This document shows, in pieces, positions 7,713 through 16,675 of a stretch of 64,000 nucleotides of DNA. Source of the DNA: Niabella beijingensis (lineage in GTDB: Bacteria > Bacteroidota > Bacteroidia > Chitinophagales > Chitinophagaceae); the NCBI RefSeq assembly GCF_020034665.1, contig NZ_JAIQDI010000001.1, forward strand, positions 3,162,001 to 3,226,000, read 5' to 3'. Below the pieces are notes generated by a model that was not told the origin of the DNA, made no database searches, and was given only the letters and a program-made list of their open reading frames with translations. Position 1 is the stretch's first letter, and each line of letters starts with the position of its first letter. A program made the position numbers and the translations under genes.

Positions 7713-8819
7713 ATGGAGTCGGAATTTTATAAAACGCTGGTCAGCCGGTACCTGGAGAAAAAGCTGAGCGCGGAAGAACTGGAGGTCTTTTTTCACCTGC
7801 TGGATGAAGGAAAGCTGGATGACTATCTCCTGGAATCGATGGATGCCGCTATTGGGGAACAGGCCGCACCAGCCGCGCCAGTCATTGCATTAAAGCGGCA
7901 TCCGCGCCGGTACCTCTACCGGGTGGCGGTGGCGGTTGCGATCATTGCAACGGGTGTGCTGCTGTTCCGGTATCATACCCGCCCCGTACCGGAACAGCGT
8001 ACCGCTGTGATGCAGACCACACCGGTGATTCCCGGTGGTAACAATGCAGTGCTTACCCTGGGTGATGGTAAAAGGATCATCCTGAACCAGGCACCGGACG
8101 GTACACTGGAGCAGGGCGCTTCCTTTTCCATACGGAAAGAAAAGGACGGGCTGGTGGTGTTTGATGTAAACGGAACAGCTGCCGTGCCCCGTGGAATCAA
8201 TACGATCGAGACACCCAAGGGCGGCATCTATCAGGTGGTATTGCCGGACGGATCATTGGTATGGTTGAATAATGCTTCCCGTATTTCCTTCCCGACCCGG
8301 TTTGACGGAAATGAACGCCGGGTAACCATCAACGGGGAAGCGTATTTTGAAGTGACACATGATAAAACCAGACCGTTCCGGGTGGTGAGCGATGGCCAGG
8401 AAGTAGAAGTGCTGGGCACAAAATTCAATGTGAATGCTTATAAGGATGAGGCGGCTTTGAAGACAACACTGCTGGAAGGTAGTGTAAGGATCCGCACCGC
8501 ACAACAATCGGGTCTGCTGAAACCCGGGTTCCAGGCTGTATTGAAAGGACCGGCGCCCCTGGTCATCCGCAAGGCGGATGTGGAATCGGTAATGGCCTGG
8601 AAAGAAGGATTCTTCCAGTTCGACCGTGCCGATATCCCGACACTGATGCGCCAGCTGGCGCGCTGGTACGACATTGATATAAGATACACCGGCGCTGTTC
8701 CCAAAGATGAGTTCGTGGGAAAAATAAAACGGAGCGAGGACATTCAGAAAGTACTGGAGATCCTCCGCTACGGGAAAGTAAAATTCCGCCTGGAAGGCAG
8801 AACGCTTATTGTTGAGTGA
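7713..8819 (+). CDS. FecR family anti-sigma factor
   Basis: 368 residues. The N-terminal cytoplasmic region (1-65, FYKTLVSRYLEKKLSAEE) would hold the sigma factor, followed by one transmembrane helix (about 70-87, VAVAVAIIATGVLLF). The periplasmic FecR domain is at about 145-245 (IETPKGGIYQVVLPDGSLVWLNNASRISFP and FNGEAYFEV-like blocks). A C-terminal DUF4974/STN-like domain lies at about 285-368 (FQFDRADIPTLMRQLARWYDIDIRY). It would receive the signal from the STN domain of the adjacent SusC and release or activate the upstream ECF sigma factor. Textbook gene order for this family in Bacteroidota. Confidence 0.95.
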   Translation: MESEFYKTLVSRYLEKKLSAEELEVFFHLLDEGKLDDYLLESMDAAIGEQAAPAAPVIALKRHPRRYLYRVAVAVAIIATGVLLFRYHTRPVPEQRTAVMQTTPVIPGGNNAVLTLGDGKRIILNQAPDGTLEQGASFSIRKEKDGLVVFDVNGTAAVPRGINTIETPKGGIYQVVLPDGSLVWLNNASRISFPTRFDGNERRVTINGEAYFEVTHDKTRPFRVVSDGQEVEVLGTKFNVNAYKDEAALKTTLLEGSVRIRTAQQSGLLKPGFQAVLKGPAPLVIRKADVESVMAWKEGFFQFDRADIPTLMRQLARWYDIDIRYTGAVPKDEFVGKIKRSEDIQKVLEILRYGKVKFRLEGRTLIVE

Positions 8820-9041
8820 TTGCACGCGGGCATGGTACAAAGACCACCGGGATTACCATGCGGCGTACCATTTATAAAACCATTTAAAACTAAAATATAT
8901 GCACCCTTAAATGTAGTGAAAGCGGTAACAGAAAACGGGAATGCTACCAACACTCCCGTTGAACCCTGTGAAGGGCTGTTCAAATTACAAAGAGTTATCA
9001 ATCAGTGAATCAATAATCTTTCATTTAAACATTTCAAAAGT

Positions 9042-12000
9042 ATGAAATTAATCCTTTGCGGGAAGGCTTCAGCCCGTATTGTATCCCTGTCAAAAATTTT
9101 TTTTCTTATGAGATTCACGGTCTTTTTTATGTTGGTCGGTGTACTACAGCTGAGTGCCAGGGGGTATTCGCAGCAGGTACATTACTCCGGGAAGCATGTT
9201 CCCGTGGAAAAAGTGCTGAAGGCCATAGCGAAGCAAACCGGGTACAACCTTTTTTACCGGTACAACGAACTGAAGGACGCAAAACCGGTAGATTTGGAGC
9301 TGAAAGGCGTTGCGCTTCAGCAGGCACTGTCTGAGCTCTTCCTGGGACAGCCGTTCGAATTTACACTGAAAGAGCATACCATCATCATAAACAAGAAAAA
9401 GGAAGAAGCTCCCCGTCCGGTTATGGAAGTGACCCAGGTAATGGAGGACCCCGTAAGAGGGGTGGTAAACGATGAGGAGGGGCGTCCGCTTGCCGGAGCT
9501 TCTGTCAGAATAAAGAACTCCGGTGCGGGTACGGCAACGGATGCCGGCGGGCGTTTTTCCATAATTCCCGAAACACAAAAAGTGACCCTGATCATCAGCT
9601 ATACCGGCTATGAAACAAAAGAGATCGCCGCTGCAGCAGGCGGTAACCTGTCCGTTACACTGAAAGCCGCCCAGTCGGCGATGAACGAGATCGTGGTAGT
9701 CGGATATGGGACCCAGCGGAGAGAGCTGGTGACCAGCGCTATCGGCCGGTTCAAGGTGAAAGACGAAGATGTTCGCCAGGTTGCAAGTCCTACCCGTTTA
9801 CTGGAAGGAAGGGTAGCCGGGGTGAACGTAACTGTAGGATCCGGGAACCTGGCGTCGGGAGAAAAAATATCGGTGCGCGGCTATTCCTCCATCAGCGCCG
9901 GCAACAACCCGTTGTATGTGGTGGATGGGGTACCGATCAATACCGCCAATATGTCCTTATATGATTTTGGGGAAACCTATAGTCCGCTTGCAGCATTGAA
10001 CCATGCCGATATCGAATCGATCGAAGTACTGAAGGATGCCGCTTCAGCCGCCATCTATGGCTCGAGGGCCAGCAACGGTGTGATCCTGATCACTACAAAA
10101 TCGGGCAAGAAAGGGGTGAACAATATCCGCATGGATCTCACAACGGGCTTCTCCGAATTTGCGAACCGGAAAAAGGTGAAGATCGCCAACTCCGGTCTGT
10201 ATGTGCAGCAGTTCAACCAGGGCCAGGAAAATTATAACAAACAGTATGGTCTTTCGGTTGGGGATGCCAATTACAAAATGCCGATCAGCAACCCGTTTGG
10301 TGATATGCCGGATACCGACTGGCTGGGCCTTGTATTGCAAAAGGGCTATTTCAAGAACCTGAATACCTCCTTTTCCGGCGGTACGGAAAGCACCAAATAC
10401 TACGTTGGTTTTGGCCTCACCGACCAGGAGGGTGTGTTCAGGAACAATTCCATTCAAAAATATAATATCAATACCAAGCTGACACACCGGTTCAACAGCT
10501 GGCTGGAACTGGGAGCCAATAATATCGGCACCTATATCCGGAACAACCAGATCCCCGGCGCCAATGCCGGTACTACGGTTATCGGTCGTACCATCGGCCA
10601 GCGGCCATTCGATCGGCCGTTTAAACCGAACGGTGATTATTATGTAGGAGGTACGGATGAACTGGTATACCATAACCCGGTTCAGATCCTTAATGAGCAG
10701 GTGGCTTATGTTGACAATCTCCGTTACCTGGGAACGTTTTATGGTAATATATTCTTTAATGACAACCTGTCTTTTAAATCTTCTTTCAGTGCAGACATTA
10801 ACTATACCTACGACTATACCTATTTTAATGCCAACCATCCTTACGGAACCGGGGTGGGACGCCTGATCGATTACAACCGGCTCATACAGAATTTCCTGGT
10901 GGAGAATACGCTGAATTACCAGAAAACATTTAACCGGATCGAAGTAAACGGGATGGCGGGGCACTCCTTTCAGAGTCAGCACATCCGCAATACCAGTGTA
11001 GATGCCAGAGGGTTTCCCACGCCCTCACTGGTAACGGTATCTGTGGCCTCCGAGATCTTTGGTGCCGGTGGTGCCGTAAGTGAATATGCTCTGGAATCTT
11101 ATTTCGGCCGGGGAACGGTAGCGCTGGATGACAAGTATATGATGACGGCTACCCTGCGTATGGACGGGTCTTCCAAATTCCATCCCAAGAACCGCTGGGG
11201 TGTTTTCCCTTCTGTTTCTTTTGGCTGGAATGTATCCAAAGAACCTTTTTTAAAGGATGCTGGCCTGGATCTTAAGCTGAGGGCCAGTTACGGAAAAACA
11301 GGGAACCAGGAGGGGATCGGAAGTTATGCCTACCAGGCATTGATGTCGGGCGGTCAGAACTATGGCAAGGAGAGTGGTATTTCCGTATCCTCCTTCGGAA
11401 ATGAAGACCTTACCTGGGAGAAAGCGGATCAGTACGACGTAGGTTTTGATCTGAGCATGTTCAATCACAAGCTGGATGTATCGTTTGATGCGTATTATAA
11501 AAAGACCACCGATCTGCTGTACAGCATGCCCATCCATGCTACAACCGGTATGACAAGTATTATCTCAAATATAGGCTCTATGGATAACCGGGGTGTGGAG
11601 CTTTCCATATCTTCCAACTTTAACCTGGGGCAGGTAAAATGGAATACGAGCTTCAACATCGCCCACAACCGCAATAAGATCCTGTCGCTGATCGACAATG
11701 GCAATCAGCCGATCTCCATCGGTGATAACCGCGCATTACAGGTGGGCCGGGATATCGGATCGTTCTACCTTTTCCAGATGGAAGGCCTTTATCAGTATGA
11801 CGGGGAAGTGCCCCAGGAACAATTTGACCTGGGAGTGCGCGCAGGTGATGTAAAATGGAAGGATGTGGACGGGAACAACATCATTAATGATAATGACCGC
11901 GTGGTAGTGGGTTCCTCCAATCCGAAATTTTCCGGGGGATGGAACAATACTTTCGGATACAAAGGGTTTCAGCTGGATGTGCTGACCACATTTATGTACG

Positions 12001-12422
12001 GCAATAATGTATACAACCAGTCAAAACCCTCTGCGCTGGCCCGCATCGGTTACCGGACGGCACAGCTGGAAGAATATATCGTAAACCAGTGGACCGGTCC
12101 CGGCAGTACCAATGTTTATCCGCGTGCGATTGCCGGAGAAATATTTAACACACGCAACTCGACCCGGTTTCTGGAAGATGGTTCCTTCATCCGTATAAGG
12201 GCGGTTACTTTAGGGTACCAGGTTCCTTCCTTTAAAATAAAACGGTTTAATGTAAAAGGCATCCGGGTCTACGGACAGGTGGACAACCTGTTCCTGTGGA
12301 CAAAATATTCAGGATGGGATCCTGAAGTGAGCAAGGACCTCGATCCCCGCTTTTTTGGTACCGACTGGTTCAATAATCCGCAGCCAAGGACCTATAGCCT
12401 GGGCGTAAACATTAACCTTTAA
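9042..12422 (+). CDS. SusC/RagA TonB-dependent transporter with STN signalling domain
   Basis: 1126 residues. A long signal region (hydrophobic core about 23-42) is followed by an STN/secretin N domain (about 48-118, VPVEKVLKAIAKQTGYNLFY). Next come a CarboxypepD_reg-like domain (about 138-212), the plug (about 220-335, IVVVGYGTQRRELVTSAI and VLKDAASAAIYGSRASNGVILITTK), and a beta-barrel ending in a C-terminal aromatic/hydrophobic strand (GVNINL). The STN domain identifies it as a transducer that signals to FecR, so substrate binding should induce its own locus. SusD follows 11 bp later. The substrate, inferred from the downstream enzymes, is a phosphodiester-containing glycan. The 222-bp gap before it holds only a weak ACGGGA/TCCCGT hairpin (8935-8959). 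Confidence 0.96.
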   Translation: MKLILCGKASARIVSLSKIFFLMRFTVFFMLVGVLQLSARGYSQQVHYSGKHVPVEKVLKAIAKQTGYNLFYRYNELKDAKPVDLELKGVALQQALSELFLGQPFEFTLKEHTIIINKKKEEAPRPVMEVTQVMEDPVRGVVNDEEGRPLAGASVRIKNSGAGTATDAGGRFSIIPETQKVTLIISYTGYETKEIAAAAGGNLSVTLKAAQSAMNEIVVVGYGTQRRELVTSAIGRFKVKDEDVRQVASPTRLLEGRVAGVNVTVGSGNLASGEKISVRGYSSISAGNNPLYVVDGVPINTANMSLYDFGETYSPLAALNHADIESIEVLKDAASAAIYGSRASNGVILITTKSGKKGVNNIRMDLTTGFSEFANRKKVKIANSGLYVQQFNQGQENYNKQYGLSVGDANYKMPISNPFGDMPDTDWLGLVLQKGYFKNLNTSFSGGTESTKYYVGFGLTDQEGVFRNNSIQKYNINTKLTHRFNSWLELGANNIGTYIRNNQIPGANAGTTVIGRTIGQRPFDRPFKPNGDYYVGGTDELVYHNPVQILNEQVAYVDNLRYLGTFYGNIFFNDNLSFKSSFSADINYTYDYTYFNANHPYGTGVGRLIDYNRLIQNFLVENTLNYQKTFNRIEVNGMAGHSFQSQHIRNTSVDARGFPTPSLVTVSVASEIFGAGGAVSEYALESYFGRGTVALDDKYMMTATLRMDGSSKFHPKNRWGVFPSVSFGWNVSKEPFLKDAGLDLKLRASYGKTGNQEGIGSYAYQALMSGGQNYGKESGISVSSFGNEDLTWEKADQYDVGFDLSMFNHKLDVSFDAYYKKTTDLLYSMPIHATTGMTSIISNIGSMDNRGVELSISSNFNLGQVKWNTSFNIAHNRNKILSLIDNGNQPISIGDNRALQVGRDIGSFYLFQMEGLYQYDGEVPQEQFDLGVRAGDVKWKDVDGNNIINDNDRVVVGSSNPKFSGGWNNTFGYKGFQLDVLTTFMYGNNVYNQSKPSALARIGYRTAQLEEYIVNQWTGPGSTNVYPRAIAGEIFNTRNSTRFLEDGSFIRIRAVTLGYQVPSFKIKRFNVKGIRVYGQVDNLFLWTKYSGWDPEVSKDLDPRFFGTDWFNNPQPRTYSLGVNINL

Positions 12423-12433
12423 ATCCGATAACA

Positions 12434-13705
12434 ATGAAATTACGACATATATTAGCCGTATCCGGCATCCTGCTGATGGCCACCTCCTGTGGCAAAAAAC
12501 TTGACCTGTATCCTTCTTCGGCCATGGCACCTCAGGCCGTAACCTCCAAAGACCTGCCGGCGCTGCGGGTGGGCATGTATAATGATGTGCAGAACGACCC
12601 CGGTGTTTATTCGTTTATCCTGTTCGACCTGCTGGGCGGGGATATACACACAGCTTCGAATGCACCCATCGACCTGATCAACAATATTCTTTCGCCCCTG
12701 AATTCGATGATCGCGGGCGGATGGAACGGGTATTACAGCGCCTTATTCCAGGTAAATAACGTCATCGGTATCTGTGAAAGTATGGAAGCCTCGGAGAATC
12801 GTAACAGAACACTTGGAGAAGCCCATTACTTCAGGGCATTGATCTATTACAACCTGCTTACAAGATGGGGGGCGGTTCCCGTTTTAAAGAAAAACACATT
12901 GGAAAAGCCTTTTCGTGATCCGGTGCCGGAAGTATGGAAATTTATTGAGGAAGAACTGAATGCGGCCTCCGCATTATTAAGTAGTGCTGCAAATTACTAT
13001 TATGTTTCGGCCGATGCCGCTACGGCATTAAAAGCCCGGGTGTTGTTAAGCCAGGGAAAAAAGACCGAAGCTGCTACCCTGGCGGAGGGGCTGATCACTT
13101 CGGGTAAATACCAGCTGGATGCATTTGAAAAGATCTTCAGAAAACAGACCAACACCGAGATCATCTTTGCGTTTGAAAACCTGTCGGAAGAATCCAGTAA
13201 TAATATCTCTGACCTGTTTTATACCTACGCCCATCCCAATAAAGGGCAGGGAAGCTACCGCGTTTCCCAGCAACTGGTGAATGCCTATTCCGGTACGGAT
13301 AAACGGAAAGAGATCTCCATTATCAATATCGCCGGTACCGATTGTGTCAATAAATATCCCAGCGGCCAGACCGGCAAAGATCCGGTGATCATTTCACGGA
13401 TCGCAGAAATGTACCTGATCAGTGCCGAGGCACAGGGCAGGGTGGATGGCCTGGCCCGGCTGAACCAGCTGCGGAGCTACCGGGGATTACAGCCGGTAAG
13501 CGCAGCATCGGATGATCAGTATACCTCACTCATCCTGGAAGAACGGCGCCTTGAGCTGATGGGAGAGAACTTCCGGTTCTATGACCTTGTACGGACGGGA
13601 AGGGCCGTGCCGCAATTAGGGATCAAACCACATCAGGCGTTGTTGCCGATCCCCGGCCGCGAATTGCAATACAATACAAACCTGCAACCCAACCCCGGCT
13701 ATTGA
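12434..13705 (+). CDS. SusD/RagB family surface lipoprotein
   Basis: 423 residues, short for SusD (usually 480-650). The lipobox ATSC (Cys about residue 19) is followed by CGKKLDLYPS, the classic mature N-terminus. It has TPR-like helices and the SusD-like sequence GEAHYFRALIYYNLLTRWGAVP (about 136-157). The C-terminal RagB signature is EERRLELMGENFRFYDLVRTG, ending in NPGY. It should form the lid on the SusC encoded 11 bp upstream. Its small size fits a reduced binding lobe, and perhaps a small ligand. Confidence 0.95.
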   Translation: MKLRHILAVSGILLMATSCGKKLDLYPSSAMAPQAVTSKDLPALRVGMYNDVQNDPGVYSFILFDLLGGDIHTASNAPIDLINNILSPLNSMIAGGWNGYYSALFQVNNVIGICESMEASENRNRTLGEAHYFRALIYYNLLTRWGAVPVLKKNTLEKPFRDPVPEVWKFIEEELNAASALLSSAANYYYVSADAATALKARVLLSQGKKTEAATLAEGLITSGKYQLDAFEKIFRKQTNTEIIFAFENLSEESSNNISDLFYTYAHPNKGQGSYRVSQQLVNAYSGTDKRKEISIINIAGTDCVNKYPSGQTGKDPVIISRIAEMYLISAEAQGRVDGLARLNQLRSYRGLQPVSAASDDQYTSLILEERRLELMGENFRFYDLVRTGRAVPQLGIKPHQALLPIPGRELQYNTNLQPNPGY

Positions 13706-13829
13706 TCAAATAGAGAGGAAAAGTTCAGTTAAAAAAATCATGGCTGTCGTCAATACGGTCATCCCGGTAGAACACAGAAGAACGCGGTTTTCGGTTTGAT
13801 GCGGCCACAAAAAAATAAATCGTTTACAA

Positions 13830-14777
13830 ATGAGAAAAACAGATTTCCACTATTCATACCTGTTATTGCCCTTGTTCCTTTTCTTAACGGCATGCAGTAA
13901 AAAACAGGAGCTGCTGAAGCCCTACGAAACATATACGGCAGTTGCAAAAACCGCGGTAACAAAGCGACTGATCGAAGGCACCGGTCTGATCGCAAATGTG
14001 TTCACAGATACGACCTACAAAATAGTGGATGGATTACAGGCCACTGAGGTCCGCTATTTATCTGCTGCAGGGCTTTCGATGAAATTGTTCATTTTTGAGG
14101 TCGACCTGTCTGATCCCGGTATCCTCATAGAAGCATCCACGCCGAATAATGCTCCTGCTTTTGGCCGGCAGCCCATGACGGTGCAGGCCACGTATGAAGA
14201 CCAGGAAGGTCACAAGGTATGGGGCGGGATCAACGGAGATTTTTTTGATGGCGTGAGCGGAACACCCCGGGGGATTTTGTATAAGGAGGGCATTGCGATC
14301 CGTACACTGTTCCCGGATATCTATACCACGTTCTTTGGCATTTTAAAAAACCGGAAAGCAGTGGTGGGTGATAAACAGGTATACCAGGAAGTGGAGGGCG
14401 ATCTGCAGGAGGCCATTGGTGCCCGGGCCGTCCTGGTGAAGGACGGGATACTGGTTCCGCAGACCGATGTTACCATTGAGCCGCGTACCAGTATCGGTGT
14501 TTCTGAAGATGGCAATACGGTTTACTTTCTGGTAGCGGACGGACGGAATTTTTATTATTCGAACGGGATGAACTACGAAACACAGGGAAAATTCATGAAA
14601 GCGCTGGGCGCCTACAATGCGGTGAATAACGATGGCGGCGGCTCCAGTACCTTTTTTATAAGAAACACGCCTGCATTTACCGAAGGACGTTTTGTGCTGC
14701 GCAACTGGCCGACTGATAACGGCGGACAGGAGCGGGCTGTAGCCAACGGACTATTGATCATTTCTAAAACACAATAA
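13830..14777 (+). CDS. Phosphodiester glycosidase (NAGPA/DUF2233) lipoprotein
   Basis: 315 residues with lipobox LTACSKK. Family members hydrolyse sugar-1-phosphodiester bonds; the animal enzyme uncovers mannose-6-phosphate by removing GlcNAc. The expected motifs are present: INGDFFDG with GTPRGILYKEG (about 132-152), PRTSIGVSEDGNTVYFLVADGRN (about 220-243), and NDGGGSSTFFI (about 268-278), the most conserved block of the family. It follows SusD by 124 bp and is followed after 10 bp by a beta-helix protein, so it is likely co-transcribed with them. A second NAGPA-type gene occurs 2 kb downstream. Actual substrate unknown. Confidence 0.88.
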   Translation: MRKTDFHYSYLLLPLFLFLTACSKKQELLKPYETYTAVAKTAVTKRLIEGTGLIANVFTDTTYKIVDGLQATEVRYLSAAGLSMKLFIFEVDLSDPGILIEASTPNNAPAFGRQPMTVQATYEDQEGHKVWGGINGDFFDGVSGTPRGILYKEGIAIRTLFPDIYTTFFGILKNRKAVVGDKQVYQEVEGDLQEAIGARAVLVKDGILVPQTDVTIEPRTSIGVSEDGNTVYFLVADGRNFYYSNGMNYETQGKFMKALGAYNAVNNDGGGSSTFFIRNTPAFTEGRFVLRNWPTDNGGQERAVANGLLIISKTQ

Positions 14778-14787
14778 AACCAGCGCA

Positions 14788-16545
14788 ATGAATATAAAGA
14801 GCATTCAATTTGGAAAGATCGCATTTTTAGTGATCCTTCTTCAGCTTTTTGCTGCTTCCTGTTATAAAGCAAACCGGGAAAGCTTTACACCCGGTGTTCC
14901 TGATATCTCATTTCCACAGACGGCTGTTACCGTACCCAGCGAAACGGACACCATTGAAATTCCGGTAACAGCCAATTTACCCTGGCGGGTGAAAGCGGCT
15001 GCCGACTGGATCACTTTTGTAAAGGCGAACGGAGATAAGACCGGTACCTTCCGGGTGGCCATTGCACGCAACCGTACCACTGAGCCCCGCACCGCAGAGA
15101 TCACCGGTTATATCACCGCTGATAAAGCTGTTAAAATGACCATTACGCAGCAGGGAGGTGAACCTGCTCCTGATCATACCCGTCATTTTTATGTGAAAGC
15201 AAATGGAGATGAAAACAAGGACGGATTGTCGTGGGAGAATGCCACTACGCTGGATGCTGCCCTTGCCAATGCCGCGAACGGAGACGAGATCCATATCGCC
15301 GGAGGGACCTATCATCCCTCAAAGACCATCACAGGCGGCAACGCGGGTGATGCATCCGATAACACATTTGAGATTGCACAGAATGTTCACCTGACCGGAG
15401 GGTATCCGGCCGACGCCAGAACGGGCAGCGTTGCTGATCCGGCGCGGTTTCCCGTGCTTTTAAGCGGGGGGGATAAGAATTATCATGTGGTGGTGGTAAG
15501 CGCTATCCCCGAAGGCGAGCATACCGTGTCGATGCAGGGGATCACGATCACAAAAGGTCATGCCGGGTCTTCCGGTGCCGTAGCGGTAAACGGAGCCAGC
15601 CTGGCCCGGAACTATGGCGGCGGACTGGTGGTCATTAAATCAAAGCTGTTGCTGGAGGATTGCCGTATCACGGATAACAGCTCCGATCAGCATATTGCAG
15701 GGATCTATATGCTTTCCCAGTCGGAGGTCACGATCCGCAATTCCAGTGTTTCCGACAATAAAGCCACAGGAAATGGCGGCGGTATCTGGAACGATGGCTC
15801 GAAGCTGTATGTTTTTGACTCCGAGATCACGGGGAACAGCGCCACGGGTGTAGGCGGTGGATTGTACAGTCTTAATGTCGGGGTAGTGTCCTACAACTAC
15901 CTGTACAATGTAACGATTGCGGAAAACCAGGTAGGGGCTCCGGGTTTTGCACGTGTAGGAGCAGGGATCTATTCCAGGGAACGTTCCCAATACCAGATCG
16001 TAAACTGTACGATCTATGGTAATAAAAATGTCGGCTCCGGATTTGGAGCCGGGGTTGCGGTGTACGGAGGTTCCACAGTGGATATCATCAATACCACCAT
16101 CAGCAACAACGAAGGAGGTGTGGGCAACACGGCTGCAAATGGCGGATCGGGTGTGTTTAATAATAACAGTCCGACGGCCAATACCGTGAATATCTACAAC
16201 TCGGTTGTTTCAGGGAACACCGGTCATACGAATGAGATCGGCGGTGCAAATATCAGCCTGCAATCCAGTATCGTGGGCACCGGCGTTTACAATTATGCGA
16301 AAACGCCGGAACCCGGTCAATCCTTCGACCCCGCAACCATGTTCCAGCCCTTTGCAGCCTATGGTACCGGTTATGGGAAGACGCTGCCGGTAAAGGCGGG
16401 TACGCCTGCAACGGTCTTTGGCATGACGACCCTCCAGTTGCAGGTGGCAGGCGCCAATCTCTCCCTGGACGAAAACTATTATCTGAAGGATCAGAATAAT
16501 AAGTCCCGGACCGGCACCACTGTGATGGGGGCTGTGCTTCCCTGA
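14788..16545 (+). CDS. BACON domain and right-handed beta-helix lipoprotein
   Basis: 585 residues. The lipobox is FAASCYK. A BACON domain follows at about 38-115 (VPSETDTIEIPVTANLPWRV ... ITQQGG), a small beta-sandwich common in Bacteroidota surface glycan-binding proteins. From about 130 there is a parallel beta-helix that opens with FYVKANGDENKDGLSWENATTLDAAL, typical of the choice-of-anchor Q type, and carries many GGG/NNS turns to about 480. Such helices occur in polysaccharide lyases and surface adhesins, but I see no clear catalytic motif. It is probably a surface glycan-binding or glycan-cleaving partner of the neighbouring SusCD. Confidence 0.8.
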   Translation: MNIKSIQFGKIAFLVILLQLFAASCYKANRESFTPGVPDISFPQTAVTVPSETDTIEIPVTANLPWRVKAAADWITFVKANGDKTGTFRVAIARNRTTEPRTAEITGYITADKAVKMTITQQGGEPAPDHTRHFYVKANGDENKDGLSWENATTLDAALANAANGDEIHIAGGTYHPSKTITGGNAGDASDNTFEIAQNVHLTGGYPADARTGSVADPARFPVLLSGGDKNYHVVVVSAIPEGEHTVSMQGITITKGHAGSSGAVAVNGASLARNYGGGLVVIKSKLLLEDCRITDNSSDQHIAGIYMLSQSEVTIRNSSVSDNKATGNGGGIWNDGSKLYVFDSEITGNSATGVGGGLYSLNVGVVSYNYLYNVTIAENQVGAPGFARVGAGIYSRERSQYQIVNCTIYGNKNVGSGFGAGVAVYGGSTVDIINTTISNNEGGVGNTAANGGSGVFNNNSPTANTVNIYNSVVSGNTGHTNEIGGANISLQSSIVGTGVYNYAKTPEPGQSFDPATMFQPFAAYGTGYGKTLPVKAGTPATVFGMTTLQLQVAGANLSLDENYYLKDQNNKSRTGTTVMGAVLP

Positions 16546-16566
16546 TTTGTTGAAGGGAAAAAATAA

Positions 16567-16595
16567 AGCGCTCCGGGTTGAGATGACAGAGCGCT
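16567..16595 (+). promoter_or_regulatory. Hairpin between beta-helix and NHL-NAGPA genes
   Basis: AGCGCTC (16567-16573) and GAGCGCT (16589-16595) form a perfect 7-bp stem with a 15-base loop, 22 bases after the beta-helix gene stop. No T-run follows, so it is more likely an mRNA processing or stability element inside the operon than a terminator. Confidence 0.35.
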
Positions 16596-16675
16596 GTGGT
16601 CCGGATTATGCCTGGTCCGGCAGGTATTGATAACCTCATGGAATAGTTCAATTCATTCATCAAATAATCAACGTT

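Noticed and set aside
8820..9008. A 62-codon frame between fecR and the STN-type SusC
   Set aside because: It begins with TTG at the fecR stop, is low-complexity and resembles no known protein; the region is better seen as the SusC leader.
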